From: Thermostichus sp047461615 | GTDB taxonomy: Bacteria > Cyanobacteriota > Cyanobacteriia > Thermostichales > Thermostichaceae | NCBI RefSeq assembly: GCF_047461615.1 | Contig: NZ_JANSHI010000005.1 | Coordinates: 62,001-126,000, forward strand | Reading direction: 5' to 3' | Length of the DNA: 64,000 nt | Part shown: positions 35,003-43,540 of the stretch, one piece after another | Layout of the letters: every line of letters starts with the position of its first letter | Numbering within the stretch: position 1 is the first letter of the stretch | Program-made: the position numbers and the translations under genes | Notes under the pieces: generated by a model | The model's input: only the letters and a program-made list of their open reading frames with translations | Told to the model about the DNA's origin: nothing | The model's database searches: none

Positions 35003-36286
35003 TCAGGGCTCTGCGTTGTGTAGGGGAACAGCCGCTGGCGGCGGAGAGACCGTTGCCGCATTGACTCTGCAGGGTAGGATGCTGTCCAAAAAGCTAAGGA
35101 TTCCCCAAACCAGGCCGACGCTGGCCACCCAAAAGAGCCACAGCCCACCCGCCCAAGGAGGTGGCAGATCCAGAGCCACTCCCCCAATGAGCGGCCCAAC
35201 GGCAAAGCCTGCTGCCCAGCAGAGGGAGTTGATCGATAGATAAACCCCCCGCAGATGCTCTGGGGCCAAATCTGCCACCAGCGCCGAAGCTGAGGGGTTG
35301 TAGCTCGCCAAGGCCAAGGAGAGCACCGCCAAGGCCAAGGCCGCCATCCCTGTGGCCGGCATCGCTCCCAACTGTGCTGCTGGGCCGCTGAGCCAAACCA
35401 ACCCAAATCCCAGCCCCCACATCAGGGCGGATCCCTGTAAACCCTGGATGCGGGTGAGGCGGTTCAGCCGGCGGGCCACTGGTATCTGCAGCAGGGCAAC
35501 GATGGCTCCGTGCAGAGCAAACAACGGGCCAATCTGCACCTCAGGGATCCCAGCTCCCTTGCGCAAGTAAAGGGGCAAGCTGCTGCTGAGTTGGGCAATG
35601 TAGGTGGTGAAGAAAATGTTGGCCAGGGCGAACACCCATAGGGGGCGATCCCGCAGGGCAACTTTCCAGCCTGCCAACAGAGGCTCTGCCGCCGGCTGAG
35701 CTGCCCGAGTCTCCTGAACGCAAAGCCAGAGTAGGGCTAGAAAGGCCAAGTACGTGAGGCCGTCGATAACAAACAGGAGGCGGTAGTTCTTCGTCAGAGC
35801 TACCAGGACGCTGCCCATGGCGGCGCCAAGGCTCAGGCCCAAGTTATCCCCCAGGCGGTTTAGGGCATAGGCTTCGTTGCGCTGCTCGCGCGTGGTTAGA
35901 TCCGCTACCACTGCCTCCACCGGCGGCCAATAGAGGCCCTGCCCGAACCCTGCCGCCAGGTTGGCCAGGGCAAAGCTCCAGAAGCCATGGGAAAGGGCAA
36001 AGCCAAAGGAGCCCAGAGCGGAAATGGCCAGCGAGAGGATCAAAGTGGAGCGGCGGCCCCAAGCTCCGTCTGCCATGGATCCCCCGAGGAGGCGGCCAAA
36101 CACGCCAGCAAAGGCCATCATGCCCAGACCCAAACCTACCTGAGTGGCCGTTAGCCCTACCTGATTGACGAAAAAGAGGGTGGTGTAGAACAGAGTAAAA
36201 CCGGTTCCAGTTTGGGAAATCAGCCGACCGATAAAGATCAGCCAGACCTGAAAACCGAGCTGTGGCCACCAGTAAGGGATCCGCAT
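35003..36286 (-). CDS. Major facilitator superfamily transporter
   Basis: A 427-residue integral membrane protein with about 12 hydrophobic helices and the MFS loop motif in GVFGRLLGGSMADGAWGRR after the second helix. The ATG at 36286 (MRIPYWWPQLGFQVWLIFIGRLISQTGTG) begins in the first helix. Drug efflux or sugar transport types cannot be separated by eye. It lies upstream of NDH-2 on the same strand, with a 52-base gap. Confidence 0.88.
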   Translation of the reverse strand: MRIPYWWPQLGFQVWLIFIGRLISQTGTGFTLFYTTLFFVNQVGLTATQVGLGLGMMAFAGVFGRLLGGSMADGAWGRRSTLILSLAISALGSFGFALSHGFWSFALANLAAGFGQGLYWPPVEAVVADLTTREQRNEAYALNRLGDNLGLSLGAAMGSVLVALTKNYRLLFVIDGLTYLAFLALLWLCVQETRAAQPAAEPLLAGWKVALRDRPLWVFALANIFFTTYIAQLSSSLPLYLRKGAGIPEVQIGPLFALHGAIVALLQIPVARRLNRLTRIQGLQGSALMWGLGFGLVWLSGPAAQLGAMPATGMAALALAVLSLALASYNPSASALVADLAPEHLRGVYLSINSLCWAAGFAVGPLIGGVALDLPPPWAGGLWLFWVASVGLVWGILSFLDSILPCRVNAATVSPPPAAVPLHNAEP

Positions 36287-36351
36287 AGGGGAGGCAACGG
36301 GAGACAGGTTACCTAGCCTAGGGGATCCCAGTCGCTGACGCCAGATCCGGT

Positions 36352-36510
36352 TCAGCAGGCAGAAAACTGAGTGGGAGCCAGCGGCTCCTCTTCCAGGGAT
36401 CCGGTGGAAGCCGCAACCAACTCCCCCAAATTCAGGTATTCGCTCAGCAGCCGCGCCAGCCGGTACACCCAGTAGTCGAGCTGGGCCAAGTCATTTCCCA
36501 TCGCCTTCAT
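36352..36510 (-). CDS. Small hypothetical protein (52 residues)
   Basis: Frame ending at 36352 with two close ATGs (36510, 36501). The peptide contains a helical segment AQLDYWVYRLARLLSEYLNLG and an acidic/proline tail; no signal or membrane segment. Codon use is consistent with coding. The frame stays open upstream, but that part is rich in Pro and Cys and reads as noise. Function unknown, and not certain to be expressed. Confidence 0.4.
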   Translation of the reverse strand: MKAMGNDLAQLDYWVYRLARLLSEYLNLGELVAASTGSLEEEPLAPTQFSAC

Positions 36511-36762
36511 CACCACCAAACACCTGCTTTCCCAAACTGGCTGGCAGCCCTCTCTCGACCTAAACCCCGCCGGCTGCCTTTTCTTTTGGTCGGCCCACCC
36601 ATCGGCACCGAGACAGACCTTGGGGGCCAGGGCTTGGAGGGCTGGCTGCAACAAACTGTAGCAAAAATTAAACAAGCATTGAGAACCAAGACCCGCCGGC
36701 CAGCAAGGCGGCTTGCCAACCCCTAGCATCCGTGGGCCAGCAGGAGAGGATCCAACTGGCTG

Positions 36763-37059
36763 TTACCTGACAGCCACTGGCGACTTGGCTGCCACAGCGC
36801 GCTCTTCCTCTTCTTCCTCAGGAGGAACAGCCACAAACTCGATGTGGTTGAGCAATGTTGTCACGAAGGCAAAGAGCAGAAAAGGCAGGGAGATGACCAA
36901 GATCAACGCGATGGTGAGGAAGGCGTAGAGAGGGCTATTCATCAGAGAGAGGGCGGCGCCCAGGCCAGCAAAAATCACGATTAGCCAAACAATGATCTGG
37001 CCGTAGATATCCCCAAAGGAGAGGGTACAGATAAAGCGGTAGCGGGTGTGGGTGTTCAT
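36763..37059 (-). CDS. Small two-helix membrane protein
   Basis: A 98-residue protein: a polar head containing RYRFICTLSFGDIYGQ, two hydrophobic helices (IVWLIVIFAGLGAALSLM and AFLTIALILVISLPFLLFAFVTTLL), then an acidic tail with EEEEEER. The pattern with RFICTLSFGDIYGQ looks like a conserved cyanobacterial family, but I cannot name it. A soluble acidic tail on a membrane hairpin would suit an interaction role. Confidence 0.75.
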   Translation of the reverse strand: MNTHTRYRFICTLSFGDIYGQIIVWLIVIFAGLGAALSLMNSPLYAFLTIALILVISLPFLLFAFVTTLLNHIEFVAVPPEEEEEERAVAAKSPVAVR

Positions 37060-37282
37060 GGCAATTCCTCGGGATAGCCTGGCTAGCTTGATCCTGACCG
37101 GGAACCAAGCCTTAGCCTCACGGGTGGATATGAGTATCTTGAGATTTTAGACGAGAGAAGGGGAGACGCCTCTCTTTCCTAAGAAATGTCTCAAGAATCG
37201 GCTGAGCAAGCCGGATCCTCCGTCTTCCCGAAGACAGGATGCTATCGTCGAGATCGCAGACTCTTTCTGGTAGGCAGCAGCC

Positions 37283-37525
37283 ATGTGTATTTGTATTCAC
37301 TGCTACTACGTGGATCGCTGCACCACCTATCACGCCGTGGAAGCGCAGCACCAACAGCCCCACCTCACCCTGACGCCAGATTTTGAGCCGCAAGGGCCCC
37401 AGATCAACGTCAACATCCGCAACGGCGGCACTGAGATGGAGTGGGATGTGGTGGCCTGCCAGAGCTTTCGTGAGGAGCGGAACAAGTGGGCAAGGCTCCG
37501 CCCCCACGAGGTCGTTCCCACTTAA
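37283..37525 (+). CDS. ycf34: Ycf34 iron-sulfur protein
   Basis: An 80-residue Ycf34 protein, found in cyanobacteria and red-algal plastids. The N-terminal MCICIHCYYVDRC carries four cysteines reported to hold an iron-sulfur cluster in the Synechocystis protein. The rest, VNIRNGGTEMEWDVVACQSF, is the usual conserved part. Loss in Synechocystis affects photosynthetic electron transport; that role is from the literature on the family. It sits alone with a short gap to hemF. Confidence 0.92.
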   Translation: MCICIHCYYVDRCTTYHAVEAQHQQPHLTLTPDFEPQGPQINVNIRNGGTEMEWDVVACQSFREERNKWARLRPHEVVPT

Positions 37526-37640
37526 AATCTAGAGATGGCCTAGATGCCAAAAGGGTTCTCCGCGCCTGGGGGCTTGAGACTTAGGTCTGCTGCAGGCAAA
37601 AGCCTTAGTTCGTTTATTTCGAGAGATTGGGAAGACCACG

Positions 37641-38654
37641 ATGCTAACCGCAAGCCCGACAGCACCACCAACGGATGCTCGTCAACGGGTAGGCCAGTTT
37701 ATGCGGTATCTCCAGGACGAGATCTGTGCTCGTCTGGAAGCGCTGGATGGCAAAGCCAAGTTTCGGGAAGACAGCTGGGAACGCCCTGGAGGGGGAGGCG
37801 GTCGCTCGCGGGTCATCCAGCAAGGAGGCGTGTTCGAGCAAGGAGGGGTCAATTTTTCCGAGGTATTTGGCTCCCAGCTGCCCCCTTCGATTTTGAAACA
37901 TCGCCCCGAGGCAGCGGGGCATCCCTTTTACGCCACCGGTACCTCCATGGTGTTGCATCCCCGCAACCCCTATGTGCCGACGGTTCACCTCAACTACCGC
38001 TATTTCGAGGCGGGGCCGGTTTGGTGGTTTGGCGGCGGCATGGATCTCACCCCCTACTACTTGTTTGAGGAGGATGCGGCTCATTTTCACCGCACCGCCA
38101 AAGCGGCCTGCGACCGTCTGGATCCGGTCTACTACCCAACTTTCAAGATTTGGTGCGACCGCTACTTCTTCTTGCCCCATCGGGGCGAGGCCCGCGGCGT
38201 TGGCGGCATTTTCTTTGACTATCAAGACGACCGGCCCGGGCTGCTCTACCGCCCTGAGGGTGAGGCAGAGGCGGATCCCGAACAGCTTGTGGCTGAGCCG
38301 CTGCCACTCCAGGCGCGGGTGGGATCCCGCAGTTGGGAGCATCTCTTTGAGCTGGTGCAAGCCTGTGCCGAGGCGTTCTTGCCTGCCTATGTGCCGATTG
38401 TGGAGCGGCGGCAGGGGATGGAATGGGGGGAACGGGAGCGACAGTTCCAACTCTACCGGCGCGGGCGCTATGTGGAGTTTAACCTCGTCTACGACCGGGG
38501 CACGGTCTTTGGTCTCCAGACCCAAGGTCGTGCCGAGTCGATCCTGATGTCGTTGCCGCCATTGGTGCGCTGGGAATACGGCTACGAGCCGCCGCCCGAT
38601 AGCTGGGAAGCCAAGCTCTACGAAGTGCTGCGCCAGCCTCGGGATTGGGCCTAG
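37641..38654 (+). CDS. hemF: Oxygen-dependent coproporphyrinogen III oxidase
   Basis: Converts coproporphyrinogen III to protoporphyrinogen IX using O2, in heme and chlorophyll synthesis. The 337-residue protein has the family motifs GGGGRSRVIQQGGVFEQGGVNFS-like segment (glycine-rich, residues about 50-75), FGGGMDLTPYYLFEEDA, and the C-terminal YRRGRYVEFNLVYDRGTVFGL region. Length is normal. No O2-independent hemN is in the window; many cyanobacteria have both. The ATG at 37641 is clear. Confidence 0.95.
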   Translation: MLTASPTAPPTDARQRVGQFMRYLQDEICARLEALDGKAKFREDSWERPGGGGGRSRVIQQGGVFEQGGVNFSEVFGSQLPPSILKHRPEAAGHPFYATGTSMVLHPRNPYVPTVHLNYRYFEAGPVWWFGGGMDLTPYYLFEEDAAHFHRTAKAACDRLDPVYYPTFKIWCDRYFFLPHRGEARGVGGIFFDYQDDRPGLLYRPEGEAEADPEQLVAEPLPLQARVGSRSWEHLFELVQACAEAFLPAYVPIVERRQGMEWGERERQFQLYRRGRYVEFNLVYDRGTVFGLQTQGRAESILMSLPPLVRWEYGYEPPPDSWEAKLYEVLRQPRDWA

Positions 38655-38673
38655 GCGGTATTGGTCTCAATTT

Positions 38674-39381
38674 TTGAGGATCGCGTTGTCTTCCCCTCTG
38701 CCCCTTGTCTACCGCTTTCAACCGCCCCGACAGGCCGGGCCGGGATCTGCTCCTGTGTTGGTGATGCTGCACGGGATCGGCAGCCATGAGGGGGATCTCC
38801 TCCAGTTGGCCCCTTACTTGGATCCCCGCCTAGCGGTGATTAGCCTAAGGGCGCCGCTTCCCTGGGGGGCGGGTGGCTTTGCCTGGTTTGAAATGGCCTG
38901 GACGCCGGAAGGGCTGGTGGGGGATCCCGAGCAAGCCCGCCGCAGCCGGGAGCTTGTCAGCCACTTTCTGGAGCAGGTTCTGTCCCAGGGGATGGCCGAC
39001 ATTTCTCTGGATCCGGCCCGGGTCTATTTGCTGGGGTTTAGCCAGGGGGCGATCATGAGCCTATATCTGGCTCTAACCCGGCCGGAGAAGCTGGCTGGCG
39101 TAGTGGCCATAAGCGGTCGCCTTTCACCGGAGATCCTAGCCGAGGCGGTGGAGCCAGCCCGGATGCAACACTTGAGCGTCCTCGTGGTTCACGGCACCGC
39201 CGATACCGTTTTGCCTGTGGCTTTCGGCCGCCAGATCCGCGACTACTTTGCCTTGCTGCCCCTGCGCTTGACCTATCGGGAGTACGAAATGGGCCACGAG
39301 GTTTCCCCAGAAAGTTTGCGGGATATCCAAGGGTGGTTGCAAAGTCAGTTGGACAAAAGCTGTGGCCCTCCTTGGAGTTGA
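38674..39381 (+). CDS. Carboxylesterase/phospholipase-type serine hydrolase
   Basis: A 235-residue alpha/beta hydrolase related to YpfH-type carboxylesterases. The oxyanion segment VMLHGIGSHEGDL, nucleophile GFSQGAIMSLYLA, acid HGTADTVLPV and histidine YEMGHEVSP complete the triad. No signal peptide is seen, so it is cytoplasmic. The start is a TTG at 38674; a TTG four codons in is also possible. It follows hemF by 19 bases, probably in one transcript, and precedes the LpxB-like gene. Confidence 0.82.
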   Translation: MRIALSSPLPLVYRFQPPRQAGPGSAPVLVMLHGIGSHEGDLLQLAPYLDPRLAVISLRAPLPWGAGGFAWFEMAWTPEGLVGDPEQARRSRELVSHFLEQVLSQGMADISLDPARVYLLGFSQGAIMSLYLALTRPEKLAGVVAISGRLSPEILAEAVEPARMQHLSVLVVHGTADTVLPVAFGRQIRDYFALLPLRLTYREYEMGHEVSPESLRDIQGWLQSQLDKSCGPPWS

Positions 39382-39454
39382 ACCCTGGGCAAGGGCTGGG
39401 AGCCGTTGGGATCCCCTACAATAGCGGCAAAGTTTTTGCCCCCTGAGGGTCTCA

Positions 39455-40933
39455 GTGAACGGCGGCCAGCCTCCCTACGACATCCTCATCCTCTCCAACG
39501 GCCCCGGCGAGCTGCTCACCTGGGTGCGGCCAGTTGTCCTAGAGTTGCGTCAGCAACTGCCCCAGGCGCGTCTTTCCCTGGTGCTCTCTCCTTGTCCGCA
39601 CGCTTCTGGGCAAGAGGTGAAGATAGCAGAGGAATTTATCCAGGTCGATCGGGTTCAGGATCCCGATTTTTTTCTAGCTTTTTTGCTCACGGGTCAGACC
39701 GAAGAAGCCTGGGATTGGGCCAAGCGGGGGGTGGTGCTGTTCCTAGGAGGGGATCAGTTTTTTGCGCTCTGGATTGCCCGCCGTCTGCGCTACCGTCTGG
39801 TGGTGTATGCGGAGCGTCGGCCTCGCTGGCGACCCTGGGTAGACGTTTTTGCGGTGCGGACGGAGGAGATCAAACGCCGCTACGACGGGGGACACCTCTT
39901 GGGCCACCGCTGGGCTGCCAAGATGCAGGTGGTCGGGGATCTGATGGCCGATGGAGTGGCCAGTGCTGTCTCCTTGCCGGGGATCCCTCTTCCCGGCTGG
40001 CTCAGCAGCCGCTTTCTCCCCCCGCCGGCTTCTAGCGCTGCTCCTGAAGCGACGGCAGGCTTTTCCACCCTCCTCCAGCCCCTCCCCGATCCCATCGAGG
40101 AGCCGGAATCGGGGCAAACGGCACCGGAAAGGGTGGAACCCCCCCCTGCCGACGAAGCCTTGCTGCCGCGTGGCTGGCAACGTCTTGGCGACCGCAACCG
40201 CACCCACTACCAGGTGGGGCTGCTCCCCGGCTCCAAGCCAGCCAAGCTCTCCCTGGGAGTGCCGCTGGTGCTGGCGGTGGCCGATGAGTTGCGCCAGTTG
40301 TTGCCCAACGTCCGCTTCGTGATCCCAGTGGCTCCTGGCCAGACCCCTCAGTCGCTGGCGGCTTACGCCCATCCCAAGCTCAACCCCGATATGGCCGTCA
40401 TCTACGGCACCTCCGCCACCCTGGAGCAAACCAACCTAGGCTCCCACTTCGTCACTCCCTTTGGCACCACGGTACAGCTGTGGACCCGTTTCCCCGCCTA
40501 TTCTGTGCTAGCCAATTGCGACCTCTGCCTGACTACGGTTGGAGCCAACACCGCTGAGCTGGCCTACCTGGGGGTGCCCATGGTGGTGGCGATCCCCACC
40601 AACAAGCTGGAGGCGATGCGCGCCTGGGACGGGATCCCTGGCCTGTTGGCCCGCTTGCCTGGCCTGGGCACTTGGATAGCCCGCCTCATCAACACAATTG
40701 CCCTGCGGTGGCTGGGTTACCTGGCTTGGCCAAACATCTGGGCAGGACGGGAGGTGGTGCCGGAGCTGCGAGGCCATTTGCGACCAGCCCAGGTAGCCGA
40801 ACAGGTGCGGGCCCTGTTGGCCGATCCCGAACGACGCCAGCAGATGCAGAGGGAATTGCAACAGCTGGGGGGCAGACCGGGTGCGGCCCAGGCCATCGTG
40901 CAACTCGTGGCCCAGCAGTTGAGCAAAAGCTAA
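39455..40933 (+). CDS. LpxB-related glycosyltransferase with a proline-rich insertion
   Basis: A 492-residue protein of the lipid-A-disaccharide-synthase-related family kept in cyanobacteria. GTG start at 39455 with GAGG seven bases upstream. The N-terminal ILSNGPGELLTWVRPVV is LpxB-like, and so are VGLLPGSKPAKLSLG, PFGTTVQLWTR and CLTTVGANTAELAYLGVPMVV in the C-terminal half. Between about residues 183 and 240 lies a low-complexity Pro/Ala/Glu insertion that LpxB lacks. Cyanobacterial LPS chemistry differs from Escherichia coli, so the real sugar acceptor is unknown. The stop overlaps the convergent CARF gene by four bases. Confidence 0.85.
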   Translation: MNGGQPPYDILILSNGPGELLTWVRPVVLELRQQLPQARLSLVLSPCPHASGQEVKIAEEFIQVDRVQDPDFFLAFLLTGQTEEAWDWAKRGVVLFLGGDQFFALWIARRLRYRLVVYAERRPRWRPWVDVFAVRTEEIKRRYDGGHLLGHRWAAKMQVVGDLMADGVASAVSLPGIPLPGWLSSRFLPPPASSAAPEATAGFSTLLQPLPDPIEEPESGQTAPERVEPPPADEALLPRGWQRLGDRNRTHYQVGLLPGSKPAKLSLGVPLVLAVADELRQLLPNVRFVIPVAPGQTPQSLAAYAHPKLNPDMAVIYGTSATLEQTNLGSHFVTPFGTTVQLWTRFPAYSVLANCDLCLTTVGANTAELAYLGVPMVVAIPTNKLEAMRAWDGIPGLLARLPGLGTWIARLINTIALRWLGYLAWPNIWAGREVVPELRGHLRPAQVAEQVRALLADPERRQQMQRELQQLGGRPGAAQAIVQLVAQQLSKS

Positions 40934-41826
40934 AGGAGACGGCCGAGGCGCTCCCGCAGCTCGGCGGCAGCCTGCTCCAGATGCTCGGGAGTATAGCCAG
41001 TGGTCTCTACCCGGACGGCAAGGTGGGTGTCCTGGCTCTCGTGCAGATGGATCCACAGAATGTGGCGGCCATCTTCGGTTTTGCGGTTGGCGGCTTTGAC
41101 GCCGTTTTTGGGGGCAGCGTAGGCGTTTGGGTCGTAGCGAACCAGATCCACCCAGGGAAGGTCGCGCAGGAGCTTTTCCACCTTGGCCCAGCTGCGAGGG
41201 CGGTGGTGGCTACTCTCGCTTCGCAATTGGATGACCTCGGCGCGATTGCGGCCAGAATCTGGCAAGCTCGCCCGCGGGATCCGAGGCTGGACTTGCGGTT
41301 GCAGATAGGGCAGATACACCAAAGACTTGTATTGCTCGTGGATGTAGCAGACTGGGATCCCCAGTTGGCTGCCCACCACGGCCATAACCATGGCCTGGGC
41401 TTTGAACCCCCCAGTGGCGGCGAAGGTGACGAGCCCTTTAGCGCTCTCCGCCAACTGTTTCAACAGCTCGGCCATCCGTTCCAAGGAGGATTCCTCCAGC
41501 TCGTAGTTGATGCCGGGGAGAGGCAAGAGGGAAACCCCTTGTTGGCCCAGGGCTTCCTCAAAAAAGAGCTTCAAAATCTGGGCACACTCTTGGCCTTCAG
41601 GAGTTTCTGAGTAAAGCAAAATCAAGGCATCCTGGGGGGTGGGGTCCAGCCGGTAGTAGGTGTTGGTTTCGGCGCTGATCAGTTCCAGGTCGGTCTTTCT
41701 CATCCAGGCTAAGGCCCGTTCTGGATCCCCAATGGTCTTTTGCCCTAGCCACGGCCGCGGCGGCTGTAGGTTTTTGTCCGGGTTGGTGAGCAAAGAGGTG
41801 CCCACGGTCATGATGATGGTCTGCAT
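40930..41826 (-). CDS. Orphan CARF-domain CRISPR-associated protein (APE2256/TIGR02619-like)
   Basis: A 298-residue protein whose N-terminal ~180 residues match the CARF-type TIGR02619/APE2256 family: IIMTVGTSLLTNPDK (ligand loop), LYSETPEGQECAQIL, and the signature VTFAATGGFKAQAMVMA near residue 139. Such domains sense cyclic oligoadenylate made by type III CRISPR systems; some relatives are ring nucleases. The C-terminal ~120 residues are not recognised; they include RSESSHH (an R-x4-H arrangement like HEPN, probably chance) and a beta-rich end. The start at 41826 has GGAGA upstream. No cas10, Csm, Cmr or repeat array is in the window, so it stands alone here. Confidence 0.75.
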   Translation of the reverse strand: MQTIIMTVGTSLLTNPDKNLQPPRPWLGQKTIGDPERALAWMRKTDLELISAETNTYYRLDPTPQDALILLYSETPEGQECAQILKLFFEEALGQQGVSLLPLPGINYELEESSLERMAELLKQLAESAKGLVTFAATGGFKAQAMVMAVVGSQLGIPVCYIHEQYKSLVYLPYLQPQVQPRIPRASLPDSGRNRAEVIQLRSESSHHRPRSWAKVEKLLRDLPWVDLVRYDPNAYAAPKNGVKAANRKTEDGRHILWIHLHESQDTHLAVRVETTGYTPEHLEQAAAELRERLGRLL

Positions 41827-41861
41827 GAGTTCTCCGCAAATGAAGCCCAAAGCTATGGCTC

Positions 41862-43490
41862 TTAGCGCCGGCGGGAGTAGGGACGGGGATAGGGCTGGCG
41901 CATTTGCCGAGCCAGGTACACCTGAAAGGTCTGCGCCACTGCACCCGCCCGCCGCAGAGGGATCTCGGCCACCGGTTCAATGTGTTCAAAATAGTTGCCG
42001 TAGGTGGCTGGGATCCCTGCTTTTGGCTGGAACAGCGTGGAGGTGACTAGCAGCCCGTCTTTTCCCAGCCAGTCTTCCGGCTGAGACCAAAAGGCAAAGC
42101 CCCGCGGATCTTCATCTAGGCAGGTGAGGGGCTTCTCCGTCAGCGGTGCCAAGGCCATGCCGATCTGCCCGCCCAGGAAGTAGGTATTGGTGAAGATGAA
42201 GTCTACTGCCTCCAGGGCCTGAGTCAGGCGGGGATCCGTCTGAAACTGGCGGCGCAACTGCTCAATTTCAATGAGCTGAGTGGAGGGATCCCGTTCCACT
42301 GGCCACAGGCCCAAGCCGCCGGGCGCCTGCAGCAACCCGTAGCGCACATGGGCTAGCCCCACCCCCACCAACAGACCCACCGCCACCGCCGTCCCCGCCA
42401 AGAGCCGCTTTGCTCCTAGCCATCCTTCCCAGCGGGATCCTAAAAGCAGGCTCAGCACCCAAAACCCCGGCATGGGCCAGGTGGGGAGGATGGGGCGGTA
42501 GCCCCCCATCAAGGTAAAAGCCAGCACTAGCGGCAGCCCACAGGCCAGGATTAAAAGGTGCCTCAGCTCCTGATCCGCGAGGCGTCTTCTCTGGAAGAGA
42601 GCTAGCCCCAGCCGCCCGCCCTCAGCCAAGCTCAGCCCCAGCAGAGGGATCCCCAAGGTTGGGAAAAGATAAAAAACTTCCTGCAGCACCGTCAGAGCCA
42701 GATCCTGCAGGCGGTAGCCTGTCTCCGGCACCGCTCGCCCCCCTTGGAAGCGAAAGGAGATCCAATCCTGCTGGGCGTTCCAGAGCAACACTGGGCTAAA
42801 GGCTGCCAAGAACCCCAGCGCCGCCAAGAGCGCCCAGCCGGATCTAAAGGCACAGCGGTGGGCTGGGCTGAGCAGGCAAAAGAGCGCCAGGCCAAACCCC
42901 AACGCCAGGCCGTGGTATTTGCCCAGAGAGGCCAGCCCCACCAACAGCCCAATCAGCGCCAAGCGCGGTCCCGGTCGGTAGCGAGCCGACCCGTAGACCC
43001 CCGGTTTGGGAGCCGGAAAAAACTCCTGGGCAGCCACCCACAGCGTTGCCGCCGTAAACAACGTCAGCGGGCTATCCGGCAGGGTTAGCACCCCAAACCC
43101 AATCCAGAAAATGGGCGCGATGCTAATGGTTGCCAGGCTAATCAGCCCCGCCTGCACCGAAAAGAGCCGCGCTCCGGTGAGGTAAAGCAACAGCGAAGAG
43201 CCGCTGTAGGCCAACAGGGATCCCAGTCGGATGGAAAAAGCCGACACCTGACCTGTCAAAACAGGCCCCAACCCCGTCGTCCAGGCCACCAGGGGCGGAT
43301 GGTCAAAATAGCTCCACTCCGGATGGCGGGTATAGAGGTAGTAGTAGGCTTCGTCAAAGCCTGGCGGCAACAGAGCCGCGACCAGACAGCGCAGAAGCAG
43401 GCTCAACCCCAGAATCCACAGAACAGCCCGCGGCAGCACAGGGGATCGCTTTGAGCGCGTGGACAGATGCCATTGTCTCAGCTTCGGCAA
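41862..43490 (-). CDS. GT39/ArnT-type membrane glycosyltransferase
   Basis: A 542-residue polytopic membrane protein of the GT39/dolichyl-phosphate-mannose-mannosyltransferase family. The catalytic acidic motif PGFDEAYYYLYTRHPEWSYFDHPP lies just after the first helix, as in ArnT/PMT proteins, with about ten further hydrophobic segments. The start is TTG at 43490 with GGGAGG six bases upstream, a strong ribosome site for a non-ATG start. The protein acts on lipid-linked sugar donors at the outer face of the plasma membrane; the acceptor (protein, lipid or exopolysaccharide) is unknown. Confidence 0.87.
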   Translation of the reverse strand: MPKLRQWHLSTRSKRSPVLPRAVLWILGLSLLLRCLVAALLPPGFDEAYYYLYTRHPEWSYFDHPPLVAWTTGLGPVLTGQVSAFSIRLGSLLAYSGSSLLLYLTGARLFSVQAGLISLATISIAPIFWIGFGVLTLPDSPLTLFTAATLWVAAQEFFPAPKPGVYGSARYRPGPRLALIGLLVGLASLGKYHGLALGFGLALFCLLSPAHRCAFRSGWALLAALGFLAAFSPVLLWNAQQDWISFRFQGGRAVPETGYRLQDLALTVLQEVFYLFPTLGIPLLGLSLAEGGRLGLALFQRRRLADQELRHLLILACGLPLVLAFTLMGGYRPILPTWPMPGFWVLSLLLGSRWEGWLGAKRLLAGTAVAVGLLVGVGLAHVRYGLLQAPGGLGLWPVERDPSTQLIEIEQLRRQFQTDPRLTQALEAVDFIFTNTYFLGGQIGMALAPLTEKPLTCLDEDPRGFAFWSQPEDWLGKDGLLVTSTLFQPKAGIPATYGNYFEHIEPVAEIPLRRAGAVAQTFQVYLARQMRQPYPRPYSRRR

Positions 43491-43540
43491 ATCTTGCCTC
43501 CCCCACCTTCCCCAAAAACCAAGGGGGGTCTAGTCTAGGC

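Noticed and set aside
36511..36729. Upstream 73-codon extension of the small gene at 36352
   Set aside because: Rich in Pro and Cys without structure; reads as non-coding.
37644..38525. 293-codon minus-strand frame over hemF
   Set aside because: Antisense shadow of hemF, which has all its catalytic motifs.
41400..41480. HEPN ribonuclease motif (R-x4-H) in the CARF protein
   Set aside because: RSESSHH fits the pattern only superficially; the flanking sequence does not look like a HEPN helical domain.
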